DNA of 64,000 nt from Candidatus Electrothrix scaldis (GTDB lineage Bacteria; Desulfobacterota; Desulfobulbia; Desulfobulbales; Desulfobulbaceae): NCBI GenBank assembly GCA_033584155.1, contig CP138355.1, forward strand, positions 4,491,501-4,555,500. The letters run 5' to 3'. Below are positions 8,550 through 16,918 of the stretch, one piece after another. Made by a program: the position numbers and the translations under genes. Below the pieces are notes generated by a model, which was not told the origin of the DNA, searched no databases, and saw only the letters and a program-made list of their open reading frames with translations. The first letter of the stretch is position 1; every line of letters begins with the position of its first letter.

Positions 8550-9623
8550 TTGACAAAACTCAAGCTGCTGTATGTTGACGATGAACGGGTCAACCTAACG
8601 AATTTCACAATTGCTTTTAAAAAAAAATACCAGATATATACAGCGAACTCCGGCCCGGAAGCACTGAAGATTTTTCAGGAGAATGACGATATCGCGATTG
8701 TTGTCACGGACCAACGTATGCCCGGCATGACAGGCGTTGAGTTACTGCAACATATTAAAGAACATAATGAGGATGCCATTCGGATCATCTTAACAGCCTA
8801 TACGGATGCTACGGATATAATTGACTCAATCAATAAGGGGCATATCTACCAGTATATAGTCAAACCTTGGATAGAGAAAGATCTAGCACAAGTACTCGAC
8901 AAGGCCAGTGAAATTTTCCTCCTTGTCCGTGAAAATAAGCGCCTTGTAAAAGAATTACAGCGCCTCTCTGCCCGGCTTATCGATGCCCAGGAAAATGAAA
9001 GAAAGCGTATTGCAATGGAACTGCATGATGATATTGGGCAAAACCTTATAGCATTGAAAATGCAATTCAATAATTTTTGTTTTCAGCTTGAATCAAGCGA
9101 CAAGGAAGAGATACAGGAAACAGCCACTATTATCAGTAGCACCTTGCAAAGAACCCTGGAAAGCACCAGATGTATTTGCCAGAATCTCTGGCCACTGGTT
9201 GTTGAAAAATTCGGCTGTGACTTGGCCCTGAAGGAATTGCTGGATAACTTCAGCCGAGATTACAGTATAGAAGTTATTTCAGGCGGTATTCAGATCCAGC
9301 AGTACTTCTCAAAGCACGATCAATACCAAATCTATCGAATACTACAGGAAATATTAAACAATATCGGAAAACATTCTGGAACGAAAAAGATCAAGATTCA
9401 GGCGACCTGCAACGAGGACTCCCTGTGTATTGAAATCGCCGACTTTGGCTGTGGTTTTGACCCACCGGATCTGGCTGGCAATCATGAAAAAAAAGGCTGC
9501 TTGGGCTTAACGACCATCCGGGAAAGAGCAACTATCCTCGGGGGCAGCATTGACATCCAGAGTTGCCGAGAAAAAGGAACGCAATGCATCTTGGTATTAC
9601 CTCACTCCGGTGCTCTTTACTAA
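8550..9623 (+). CDS. Receiver domain fused to a NarX-type histidine kinase
   Basis: The start is a TTG at 8550 preceded by CAGGAGAGG at good spacing. Residues 1-120 form a receiver domain: acidic pocket D10, D11 and E12, phospho-acceptor Asp54 in VVTDQRMPG, and Lys105 in YIVKPW. A short helix leads into a HisKA_3 dimerisation helix with His159 in RIAMELHDDIGQNLIALK. A HATPase domain follows, with NNIGKHSG (N-box), DFGCGF and GLTTIRERA. There is no DNA-binding domain, so it probably passes phosphate to a LuxR-type regulator not present here. It follows the sensor kinase by about 80 bases. Confidence 0.9.
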   Translation: MTKLKLLYVDDERVNLTNFTIAFKKKYQIYTANSGPEALKIFQENDDIAIVVTDQRMPGMTGVELLQHIKEHNEDAIRIILTAYTDATDIIDSINKGHIYQYIVKPWIEKDLAQVLDKASEIFLLVRENKRLVKELQRLSARLIDAQENERKRIAMELHDDIGQNLIALKMQFNNFCFQLESSDKEEIQETATIISSTLQRTLESTRCICQNLWPLVVEKFGCDLALKELLDNFSRDYSIEVISGGIQIQQYFSKHDQYQIYRILQEILNNIGKHSGTKKIKIQATCNEDSLCIEIADFGCGFDPPDLAGNHEKKGCLGLTTIRERATILGGSIDIQSCREKGTQCILVLPHSGALY

Positions 9624-9666
9624 GACAGAGAAACTCAGGGAGTTTCCCTGAGCAGACAGCCTCTTC

Positions 9667-10058
9667 TCAGCACCAAATCACTTCAGCAAACAAAACCCCG
9701 GAAAGCATGCTTTCTGCCGGAATCCTGACCGGACGATCCGGCACAGGGACGTCAAACCGAGTCACCCATCGCCTGACAGCATCCACCATCACGGGCATGG
9801 CTAGTTCCACCTCAATCACCTCCTGGCAACGCTCAACAGTGACATAACAGGCCACCGCCTCGATTCCCACGTTAATCTCATGCATCCAGGACTGGAAAAA
9901 GGTGGTTTTGCCAGCCTGGCGTGGTGCGTGCAGAACCCAGTAGAGTTCGTCCCGGATATAGCACGGTCCAGGTTAGCATCTATCAGCCAGTCCTTGGGCG
10001 GCAGCATGTAGTGCAGGCGGGGGAAGCAGGGACCGGTGGTGTTGAAGTGTTTTGTCAT
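9667..10058 (-). pseudogene. Remnant of an AAA-ATPase related to the intact gene at 43157
   Basis: The minus strand starts with an N-terminus (TKHFNTTGPCFPRLHYMLPP) that matches the intact ATPase at 43157-44707. A frameshift near 9955 then moves the Walker A region (APRQAGKTT) and the following WMHEINVGIEAVACYV segment into another frame. The frame stops after about 70 more residues, before any Walker B motif or nuclease domain. The gene is therefore both frameshifted and truncated. It lies directly downstream of the nuclease triplet, in an island of mobile and conflict genes. Confidence 0.8.
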
Positions 10059-10126
10059 GATGTGTTTTTTTCCTCATGATTGAAGGGGCACGACACGTCA
10101 TGTGCCATTACGGCGCTGTCCAGAGA

Positions 10127-10987
10127 TTATTTTTTGCCGAGCTGTTGCTTTAATTCCTCAATAAGCTTTTTCTGATCATCAAGCTCTCTTTTCTGATCAT
10201 CAAGTTCCCTTTTCTGGTCATTGATGGTTTTATCACGCACTGCGATGATGCGTTCAAGGCCGCCGAGTTCCTCTATGATTTCATCCTCTACATCCATCGT
10301 TCTCCTGACCTGGGGTTCGGAAGCCGCTTTTATCAGTCTTCGGATCACCTCCCTGTACTCCGCAGGGTACTCGGACTCAGAAATATCAAGAAAATGGGGA
10401 GTCTTCACCGAAGCGGGCTGCTCGAACACCGCCAGCACCTTTTCCAGCAGGTTTCTCCGTTTCCGCCTGAGTTCGGGAATCTGAATGACGAAACTGTCGT
10501 GGGTCAGGCTTTCAATAAATTCTTCCCGAACCGGAAGCTCCCCACCCGTGGCGTTGTCGTAATACTTCCGCGCCACCCTGATGACCGGAACATGAACATT
10601 GTCCAACCGGTGGCCCAGAAAATAAATACTCAGGATCGGACATGCCTTTGATCTGTCCCCCTGTTCGTACACGTTATTTTTGTTGGAGTACTGTTTGCCG
10701 AGATAATTGCGGAACCGCATGATGTCGGTGGAGAATTTAGCCTTCTGTATTTCAATAATAATTCGTTTGAAATTTCCGTCGGGCAGGCGCACGGTTGCGG
10801 CGAAGTCGAGCCGGTAGACCGTGAGCGATCTGTTTCCCTTATCCACATCATCGCTGTATTCTGTGGGCTGGAATTCAAGGCTTTCTATCTCATCGCCAAT
10901 GATGAGAGAGATGATCTTTTTTGCTACGCTGTTGTCGTCCATCAGATATTTGAACACAACATCATACACCGGATTCGCTATCTGCAC
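10127..10987 (-). CDS. Rpn-like PD-(D/E)XK nuclease, tandem copy 1 (downstream-most)
   Basis: This 286-residue protein belongs to the Rpn / PD-(D/E)XK transposase-like nuclease family. It opens with the hallmark DVVFKYLMDDN segment. The nuclease core has Asp in RLDFAATVRLPDG and the EIQK motif in IIIEIQKAKFS, matching the D...ExQ/K active site. Rpn proteins are DNA nucleases that promote recA-independent recombination. Its C-terminal coiled coil differs from the other two copies: it repeats DDQKREL where they repeat DEKDRKL. It is nearly identical to its neighbours over the first 240 residues, and only 19 bases separate it from copy 2. Confidence 0.9.
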   Translation of the reverse strand: MQIANPVYDVVFKYLMDDNSVAKKIISLIIGDEIESLEFQPTEYSDDVDKGNRSLTVYRLDFAATVRLPDGNFKRIIIEIQKAKFSTDIMRFRNYLGKQYSNKNNVYEQGDRSKACPILSIYFLGHRLDNVHVPVIRVARKYYDNATGGELPVREEFIESLTHDSFVIQIPELRRKRRNLLEKVLAVFEQPASVKTPHFLDISESEYPAEYREVIRRLIKAASEPQVRRTMDVEDEIIEELGGLERIIAVRDKTINDQKRELDDQKRELDDQKKLIEELKQQLGKK

Positions 10988-11006
10988 TGTTTTCGTCCTG
11001 ATATTT

Positions 11007-11888
11007 TTATTTTTTGCCCAGTTGTTGCTTTAATTCCGCAATGAGCCTGTCCTTCTCGTCAAGTTTCCTGTCCTTCTCGTCAAGTTTCCTGTCCTTCTCG
11101 TCAAGCTCCCTGTCTTTCTGCTCGATGGTTTTATCACGCACCGCGATGATGCGTTCAAGACCACCGAGTTCCTCTATGATTTCATCCTCTACATCCATCG
11201 TTCTCCTGACCTGGGGTTCGGAAGCCGCTTTTATCAGTCTTCGGATCACCTCCCTGTACTCCGCAGGGTACTCGGACTCAGAAATATCAAGAAAATGGGG
11301 CGTCTTCACCGAAGCGGGCTGCTCGAACACTGCCAGCACCTTTTCCAGCAGGTTTCTCCGTTTTTTTCTGAGTTCGGGGATCTGAATGACGAAGCTGTCG
11401 TGGGTCAGGCTTTCAATAAATTCTTCCTGAACCGGAAGTTCCCCGCCCGTGGCGTTGTCGTAATACTTCCGCTCCACCCTGATGACCGGAACATGAACAT
11501 TGTCCAGCCGGTGGCCCAGAAAATAAATACTCAGGATTGGACATGCCTTTGATCTGTCCCCCTGTTCGTATACGTTGTTTTTATTGGAGTACTGTTTGCC
11601 GAGATAATTGCGGAACCGCATGATGTCGGTGGAGAATTTAGCCTTCTGTATTTCAATAATAATTCGTTTGAAATTCCCGTCGGGCAGGCGCACGGTCGCG
11701 GCAAAGTCGAGCCGGTAGACCGTGAGCGATCTGTTTCCCTTATCCACATCATCGCTGTATTCTGTGGGCTGGAATTCAAGGCTTTCTATCTCCTCGCCGA
11801 TGATGAGAGAGATGATCTTTTTTGCTACGCCGTTGTCGTCCATCAGATATTTGAAGACAACATCATACACCGGATTCGCTATCTGCAC
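11007..11888 (-). CDS. Rpn-like PD-(D/E)XK nuclease, tandem copy 2
   Basis: This copy has 293 residues, seven more than the other two. The extra length is one more EKDRKLD heptad in the C-terminal coiled coil. The catalytic segment (LDFAAT, EIQK) is unchanged, so the enzyme should be active. One visible difference is V instead of I or S in the DDNGVAKK loop near the N-terminus. The gene is flanked on both sides by the same short spacer, showing that the duplication unit is gene plus spacer. Copies 3, 2 and 1 are read in that order, presumably from one promoter upstream of copy 3. Confidence 0.9.
   Translation of the reverse strand: MQIANPVYDVVFKYLMDDNGVAKKIISLIIGEEIESLEFQPTEYSDDVDKGNRSLTVYRLDFAATVRLPDGNFKRIIIEIQKAKFSTDIMRFRNYLGKQYSNKNNVYEQGDRSKACPILSIYFLGHRLDNVHVPVIRVERKYYDNATGGELPVQEEFIESLTHDSFVIQIPELRKKRRNLLEKVLAVFEQPASVKTPHFLDISESEYPAEYREVIRRLIKAASEPQVRRTMDVEDEIIEELGGLERIIAVRDKTIEQKDRELDEKDRKLDEKDRKLDEKDRLIAELKQQLGKK
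11046..11118 (-). repeat. 21-bp coding tandem repeat in the coiled-coil tail of Rpn copy 2
   Basis: The unit GTCCTTCTCGTCAAGTTTCCT (complement strand encodes EKDRKLD) is repeated here about three times with slight divergence at the ends. Copy 3 has one unit fewer at 11950-11995. Because the unit is 21 bases, slippage changes the coiled coil by one heptad without breaking the frame. Confidence 0.8.
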
Positions 11889-11907
11889 TGTTTTCGTCCT
11901 GATATTT

Positions 11908-12768
11908 TTATTTTTTGCCCAGTTGTTGCTTTAATTCCGCAATGAGCCTGTCCTTCTCGTCAAGTTTCCTGTCCTTCTCGTCAAGCTCCCTGTCTTTCTG
12001 CTCGATGGTTTTATCACGCACCGCGATGATGCGTTCAAGACCGCCGAGTTCCTCTATGATTTCATCCTCTACATCCATCGTTCTCCTGATCTGGGGTTCG
12101 GAAGCCGCTTTTATCAGTCTTCGGATCACCTCCCTGTACTCCGCAGGGTACTCGGACTCAGAAATATCAAGAAAATGGGGCGTTTTCTTCGAAACGGGCT
12201 GTTCAAATACCGCCAGCACCTTTTCCAGCAGGTTTCTCCGTTTCCGCCTGAGTTCGGGAATCTGAATGACGAAGCTGTCATGGGTCAGGCTTTCAATAAA
12301 TTCTTCCCGAACCGGAAGTTCCCCGCCCGTGGCGTTGTCGTAATACTTCCGCTCCACCCTGATGACCGGAACATGAACATTGTCCAGCCGGTGGCCCAGA
12401 AAATAAATACTCAGGATCGGACATGCCTTTGATCTGTCCCCCTGTTCGTACACGTTGTTTTTATTGGAGTACTGTCTGCCGAGATAATTGCGGAACCGCA
12501 TGATGTCGGTGGAGAATTTGGCCTTCTGTATTTCAATAATAATTCGTTTGAAGTTTCCGTCGGGCAGGCGCACGGTCGCGGCAAAGTCGAGCCGGTAGAC
12601 CGTGAGCGATCTGTTTCCCTTGTCCACATCATCGCTGTATTCTGTGGGCTGGAATTCAAGGCTTTCTATCTCCTCGCCAATGATGAGAGAGATGATCTTT
12701 TTTGCTACGCTGTTGTCGTCCATCAGATATTTGAAGACAACATCATACACCGGATTCGCTATCTGCAC
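11908..12768 (-). CDS. Rpn-like PD-(D/E)XK nuclease, tandem copy 3 (promoter-proximal)
   Basis: This is the first gene of the three on the minus strand. It has the same nuclease core as the other two and three DEKDR-type heptads before the terminal AELKQQLGKK. It differs from copy 2 by exactly one heptad (21 bases) in the tail, and by a few substitutions (VSKKTPH versus VAS/KTPH, and IRRTMD versus VRRTMD). The region upstream (12769-13025) contains palindromes and may hold the promoter. Rpn proteins are widespread in mobile islands, and this island also contains a NACHT gene. Confidence 0.9.
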   Translation of the reverse strand: MQIANPVYDVVFKYLMDDNSVAKKIISLIIGEEIESLEFQPTEYSDDVDKGNRSLTVYRLDFAATVRLPDGNFKRIIIEIQKAKFSTDIMRFRNYLGRQYSNKNNVYEQGDRSKACPILSIYFLGHRLDNVHVPVIRVERKYYDNATGGELPVREEFIESLTHDSFVIQIPELRRKRRNLLEKVLAVFEQPVSKKTPHFLDISESEYPAEYREVIRRLIKAASEPQIRRTMDVEDEIIEELGGLERIIAVRDKTIEQKDRELDEKDRKLDEKDRLIAELKQQLGKK

Positions 12769-13025
12769 TGTTTTTGTCCTGATATTTTAATATTAATGGT
12801 GCGCAGAACGCACTCTGCATGACTCACGGCGGCTTGCCGGATTCCGCATACCCTGAAGGGGTTATATTTAGATAACTCGGGGTAACACCCCGAGTAAACG
12901 GGCTGGATGCACTCCGTACCCAGGGTGTTACCCTGAGCTGGTAATGGCCGCGTTGGGGCATGGTGTGGCCTCAATGGCAGACTTGTAGGATGTGCATCCT
13001 CGAATCAAAAATAATGGTGCTAAAA
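12769..13025. repeat. Intergenic palindromes between the Rpn triplet and the NACHT gene
   Basis: The 257-base gap holds a perfect palindrome ACTCGGGGTAACACCCCGAGT (12875-12895, about 10-bp stem) and a second, CAGGGTGTTACCCTG (12921-12935). Both arise from the GGGTGTTACCC motif, so they look like degraded members of one palindromic repeat family. No gene is apparent. The 13026 side ends the NACHT gene; the 12768 side precedes Rpn copy 3. Confidence 0.65.
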
Positions 13026-16000
13026 TCAAACCAATGACTCCTCATCGACAGATGACAATTTTTCTTGCTTACGTGGACACCCCTTTTCAACATCCCAGCC
13101 AAGAAATTCATTGAGCGAGGCAAGCTGTGCTGGTATTTCTTCCGGCTGGATGCCTGCTTTTTCAGCCGCCTTATTGATTATCTTACGTTTAACTGGCTTG
13201 CGCGGATCACGAGGGGGGATGGCCCCATCCACATCTTTTGAAAAGATGAAGCCGCCAAGTTTCGAGTGACGACGTCCTAGCACCCATGCAGCTACACCAC
13301 GGTTCCAAGCGATATCCGATTCTGAAACGTTTTTTTGCAGTACTTCATTCTGTTCCCCTTCATAAGTTTCCGGTTCTACACGAATCGGAGTAAATATTCC
13401 GATTGGATCACTCCTAAACTCAGGCAGGGCTGTTTTTCTTCCCTGCAACGCGGCGTAAAGGTCTTCGACTTGGCACCCATGAGCTCGGCAAACAGTTACC
13501 CATGCTTTGCTTAAACGTTTTCGAGCAGGTGAAGATGTATATAAAGTCAATAGATAAGCTGTAACGCTCATTAGTAACCCAGTCAAGGCACCAGATAAAA
13601 AACTTGATTCTCTTATAAAATAAAGCACAAAGCTTCCGAAAAAAAAATATCCAAGAAATACCCATAAAAACAAGAAAATTACAATAAGTGAAAAATAGAT
13701 CGTTTTTCTATAAATTGACTCCTCAAAACGACTACAAAAATTATTCAATATAAACAAAGCAAAAGGATAGATAACTTTTCTATAATAAATACTTTGCAAG
13801 TTCGTTTTATTCTCAAGAATATCATGATGACGAACAGGTATTATCGAAAAATACCACAGTATTTTTGTGAAGCGTTGAGGATGTAATATCTGTTCCAGCA
13901 GAAATCCTGCAACCTCTGTTGATGAAAGCTGTAGAATGGTATCTCCGGCTCTTCGTAAGATAAGTAGCTCCCCAAAATAGCTCCTCACAACATCATTCCG
14001 CAATACCGAATCAAAAGATATATCCAGCACTGAATGAATTGTAAGGATATCATCATGTTCCTTCTCTGCTAATTTCCGTTCCGCATAATCAGCAGCCAAA
14101 TATTCAAGAAAGGACTTATGCCCGAAACGAAAAGTACCGTCTGCCACATCCTTGACTAGCAAGCCACAAACCCGGACATCATCCTTCAAACGTCCCAGAA
14201 AATCCTCTGATTGCTTGATACGCTCTTGAATCGGTAGATTTTCCTGCCCTTCCCGCGCGTCAGAAGTCCGTGAAATAGAATCCGGGCAGACCCGTGCCAG
14301 TTTCTCCGTTATTTCCTCCAAGTCTGCGAGACGGATTTGATTGCTCTCATCCTTGCGCATCATGTACACAGCAATACCGAGCATGAAATATCGTCGCTCC
14401 GCAGCATTGAGCACCATATAATTTTTCGGCTGTGCCCCGTAACCACGTTCGGCATCCTCTATTTCCCGTCGCCGTAATTCCAGAGCCTTTTCCGTCTGCC
14501 GCTCAAGCGATGCATCCAGAAAACGTTGCATCAATTCTGCGGCGGTCAGCTCGTCGGCTCGTTGCACCAACTCCTTGTCTCCCCAAAAAACAGAGAGAAC
14601 ATGGAGTAGGGACGGACGGCCTGCAATGTCTTTCAGGCGAGGATTATTATTAACTGCTTGGACAATACCGTTTCGTACTTCATCTGAGGCATTGCGGAGT
14701 GCCCGTTCAATTTCTTTGTTATTAAATTTTTCCAGATACCAGGCTTCGCAGGCGAGTTCACCACTGCTGCCGGGCAGGATACCGAGGGCTGCCTTGAGTT
14801 CGTTATCATCAAGGAAGAGGTTGGGACGGCCTGTTATGATCAGTTTGGCCTTCCGGTGATTGAAATTCCAGAGGCTTTGGAAATGGCGCAAACGTTCCTG
14901 GGGGTTGCCGACAAGGGTCATCTCGTCAAAGCCGTCAAAGATGAGCAACAGACGACCTGCTTCATGCAGTACTTTAAGCGGTCTGCTTGCTATGCCGTAA
15001 GCATCACCCCAGGCACCAAGCAGCTCACCGGGATTCATGGTCGCCGGGCTTTTGCCGCGCAATTCAATAAAAATCGGAATTCGCTCAAGCTGCTCAACAC
15101 CTTTATTGAGCAGATGATGGGTGAGCATCAGGCCGATGGTACTTTTTCCCTGTCCGTATTCACCAAGAATTGCCAACTGCTTGGAGCTGGTACTGCCGAG
15201 CCAGTCATTGATAGCCTGCTCAATATCCGCTTCGTCCTGCTCTGCTCCGTCCCGGCGAAAACGTGGCCTGACATAAGTAGCTTCCAGACTCAGCTCAGAT
15301 TCCTGCAACAGATCAGAGGCAACCCGTTCCCGTATTTTTTCCGCGTACTCGGAAAAATCAATTAATCCCTTCAGGAGATCATCAAGACTGATGACTTCAA
15401 ATATTTCCCCATCCAGCTGAAGTTTTTTGTCTGGACTCGGTGTTTGGAGGCAGAGAATGAACTCCTGCGGTGGCTCCTGCATCTTTTCGACATACCGAAG
15501 AAATGCCTGCAATGCAACCTGCTCCGGCAGAGCTACAAAACAGAGTACAGCTACCCGGTGCCCATGATCCCGATGCCGGGCAAGCCAGAAATTATGCTCG
15601 GCTCGCCATTCCTCTTCAAAGGCCAGCATATTTCTGCGCATTTTGAGCAATGTCCTGGCTAAATCACGCCATGCGACCGGCTCTACCTGTTGCCCGAGAT
15701 CTGGCAGCTTTGGACTTCCAACAGGCGGTTTGTAGGGCACAAGGGGTGAGTTCTTAACCAGAAGATAACGAAAACCAATCTTTGCTTCCTGGAGCATCCC
15801 TCTGTCTGCCTCACCTTGTCTTGCAAGATACGTTTCCCTGGTTACCTGCCCATTCCATAAGCGAAAAATCTGGTAGACCAGAAAATACATGCCAAATAAT
15901 GTGACAACAATGAGGGCTGCTGAAACCGGACTTAATGAGGTGGGGAGAAGTTCTCCAGTGCGTACGTAATGGACAACAGCGAGAACCTGTTGCCAAGGCG

Positions 16001-16190
16001 GGGCATTACCGGCGATCGTTGCAAAGGCTGCAAGGGTCAACGCGATACAACTGGAAAGAGCGAAGAAGGCAAAACGTTCCCGCGTATAGCGACGGCGACG
16101 AAACCAAAAATAGAGAGCAAAGCCGACTGAAAGGCAGACTAATATGGCAAAAAATGCCCCAAAAAATGAAACTGTAAGTTCAATCGTCAT
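13026..16190 (-). CDS. Membrane-anchored NACHT domain STAND NTPase (NLR-like)
   Basis: This 1054-residue protein begins with three hydrophobic helices, near residues 8-30, 42-60 and 90-110. A basic/acidic linker and a domain containing HRVAVLCFVALPEQ... and FEVISLDDLLKGL follow (about 200-300). The NACHT ATPase comes next: Walker A GEYGQGKST at 343-351, Walker B LLLIFDGFDEM at 414-424 with the diagnostic acidic DGFDE, and sensor KLIITGRPN. The winged-helix part ends with FRFGHKSFLEYLAADY (about 687-702), the usual NACHT hallmark. Two further TM helices lie at about 830-858 and 866-885, then a soluble tail. Bacterial NACHT proteins act in antiphage defence. That role here is inferred. Confidence 0.87.
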   Translation of the reverse strand: MTIELTVSFFGAFFAILVCLSVGFALYFWFRRRRYTRERFAFFALSSCIALTLAAFATIAGNAPPWQQVLAVVHYVRTGELLPTSLSPVSAALIVVTLFGMYFLVYQIFRLWNGQVTRETYLARQGEADRGMLQEAKIGFRYLLVKNSPLVPYKPPVGSPKLPDLGQQVEPVAWRDLARTLLKMRRNMLAFEEEWRAEHNFWLARHRDHGHRVAVLCFVALPEQVALQAFLRYVEKMQEPPQEFILCLQTPSPDKKLQLDGEIFEVISLDDLLKGLIDFSEYAEKIRERVASDLLQESELSLEATYVRPRFRRDGAEQDEADIEQAINDWLGSTSSKQLAILGEYGQGKSTIGLMLTHHLLNKGVEQLERIPIFIELRGKSPATMNPGELLGAWGDAYGIASRPLKVLHEAGRLLLIFDGFDEMTLVGNPQERLRHFQSLWNFNHRKAKLIITGRPNLFLDDNELKAALGILPGSSGELACEAWYLEKFNNKEIERALRNASDEVRNGIVQAVNNNPRLKDIAGRPSLLHVLSVFWGDKELVQRADELTAAELMQRFLDASLERQTEKALELRRREIEDAERGYGAQPKNYMVLNAAERRYFMLGIAVYMMRKDESNQIRLADLEEITEKLARVCPDSISRTSDAREGQENLPIQERIKQSEDFLGRLKDDVRVCGLLVKDVADGTFRFGHKSFLEYLAADYAERKLAEKEHDDILTIHSVLDISFDSVLRNDVVRSYFGELLILRRAGDTILQLSSTEVAGFLLEQILHPQRFTKILWYFSIIPVRHHDILENKTNLQSIYYRKVIYPFALFILNNFCSRFEESIYRKTIYFSLIVIFLFLWVFLGYFFFGSFVLYFIRESSFLSGALTGLLMSVTAYLLTLYTSSPARKRLSKAWVTVCRAHGCQVEDLYAALQGRKTALPEFRSDPIGIFTPIRVEPETYEGEQNEVLQKNVSESDIAWNRGVAAWVLGRRHSKLGGFIFSKDVDGAIPPRDPRKPVKRKIINKAAEKAGIQPEEIPAQLASLNEFLGWDVEKGCPRKQEKLSSVDEESLV

Positions 16191-16285
16191 TGTCTCACTC
16201 CCTCAATTTTACTCTTTCAGAGTAATCCAGCTTCTAATCATAGCAAATAAGCGATTGAGAAAGATCATCAAGAAAAAAGTAAAAC

Positions 16286-16918
16286 CTACCCTTTCTTTTC
16301 CTGAAACCGCTCCCCCTGAAAGACCCGCACCGGGTTGCCCCGCTCCAGCTCATTATGCAGGCCCCACTGCTCCTGCTGGGATTGCTTGACCCGCGCATTC
16401 TGCTCTTCCTGAATTCTGGCGAGTAAGCGGGTCAGAGCCAGCTTCTTATTCATATGCTGGGAGCGTTCTTCCTGGGCCATTGCCGTCAGGCCGGTCGGTA
16501 GATGGGTCACCCGGATGGCACTGTTCACCTTGTTGACATGCTGTCCACCCGGCCCGGAGGCCCGCATGCTCTCGAAACGGAAGTCCTTATTGCTCAGTTC
16601 TTTTTCTTCTGGCGGCACGACCTGCTGCACCCCGACAAACCAGTTCTTGCGCTTATGCCGGGGACGAAAGGGACTTTGGGCAATCCATTGGATGGTTCCT
16701 TCCCAGGAGCGGATAAAAGCAGCACAATCCTTCCCGGCAAGTGATAGCAAGGCGGACCGCAAGGTCTTGGGGCGATTCCCCTGGATTATCTCAAGACAGT
16801 CCACCCTGATATCCCTTTGGGCCGCCTCATCAGACAAGGCCCGGAGAAGGAGAAAGACTGCTCGGGCACACTCCTCAGGTCCCCTGCCCGCTGTGATCTG
16901 GAGCCAGCAGGTTTCCAT
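16286..16918 (-). CDS. prfH: PrfH, release-factor-like peptidyl hydrolase
   Basis: The 210-residue protein carries the GGQ peptidyl-tRNA hydrolysis motif in ASGPGGQHVNKVNSAIRV (G124-G125-Q126), followed by a basic helical tail. It lacks the stop-codon recognition domain and is shorter than RF1/RF2, as expected for the RF-H group. Its start overlaps the stop of rtcB (TGATG), so translation is coupled. In recent work PrfH together with RtcB repairs ribosomes cleaved in the decoding centre: PrfH frees the stalled peptide and RtcB seals the rRNA. Its position in this operon strongly supports the assignment. Confidence 0.93.
   Translation of the reverse strand: METCWLQITAGRGPEECARAVFLLLRALSDEAAQRDIRVDCLEIIQGNRPKTLRSALLSLAGKDCAAFIRSWEGTIQWIAQSPFRPRHKRKNWFVGVQQVVPPEEKELSNKDFRFESMRASGPGGQHVNKVNSAIRVTHLPTGLTAMAQEERSQHMNKKLALTRLLARIQEEQNARVKQSQQEQWGLHNELERGNPVRVFQGERFQEKKG

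Noticed and set aside
10127-12768. Insertion sequence with terminal inverted repeats
   Set aside because: The three genes belong to a transposase-like nuclease family, but no terminal inverted repeats or target duplications are visible around them.
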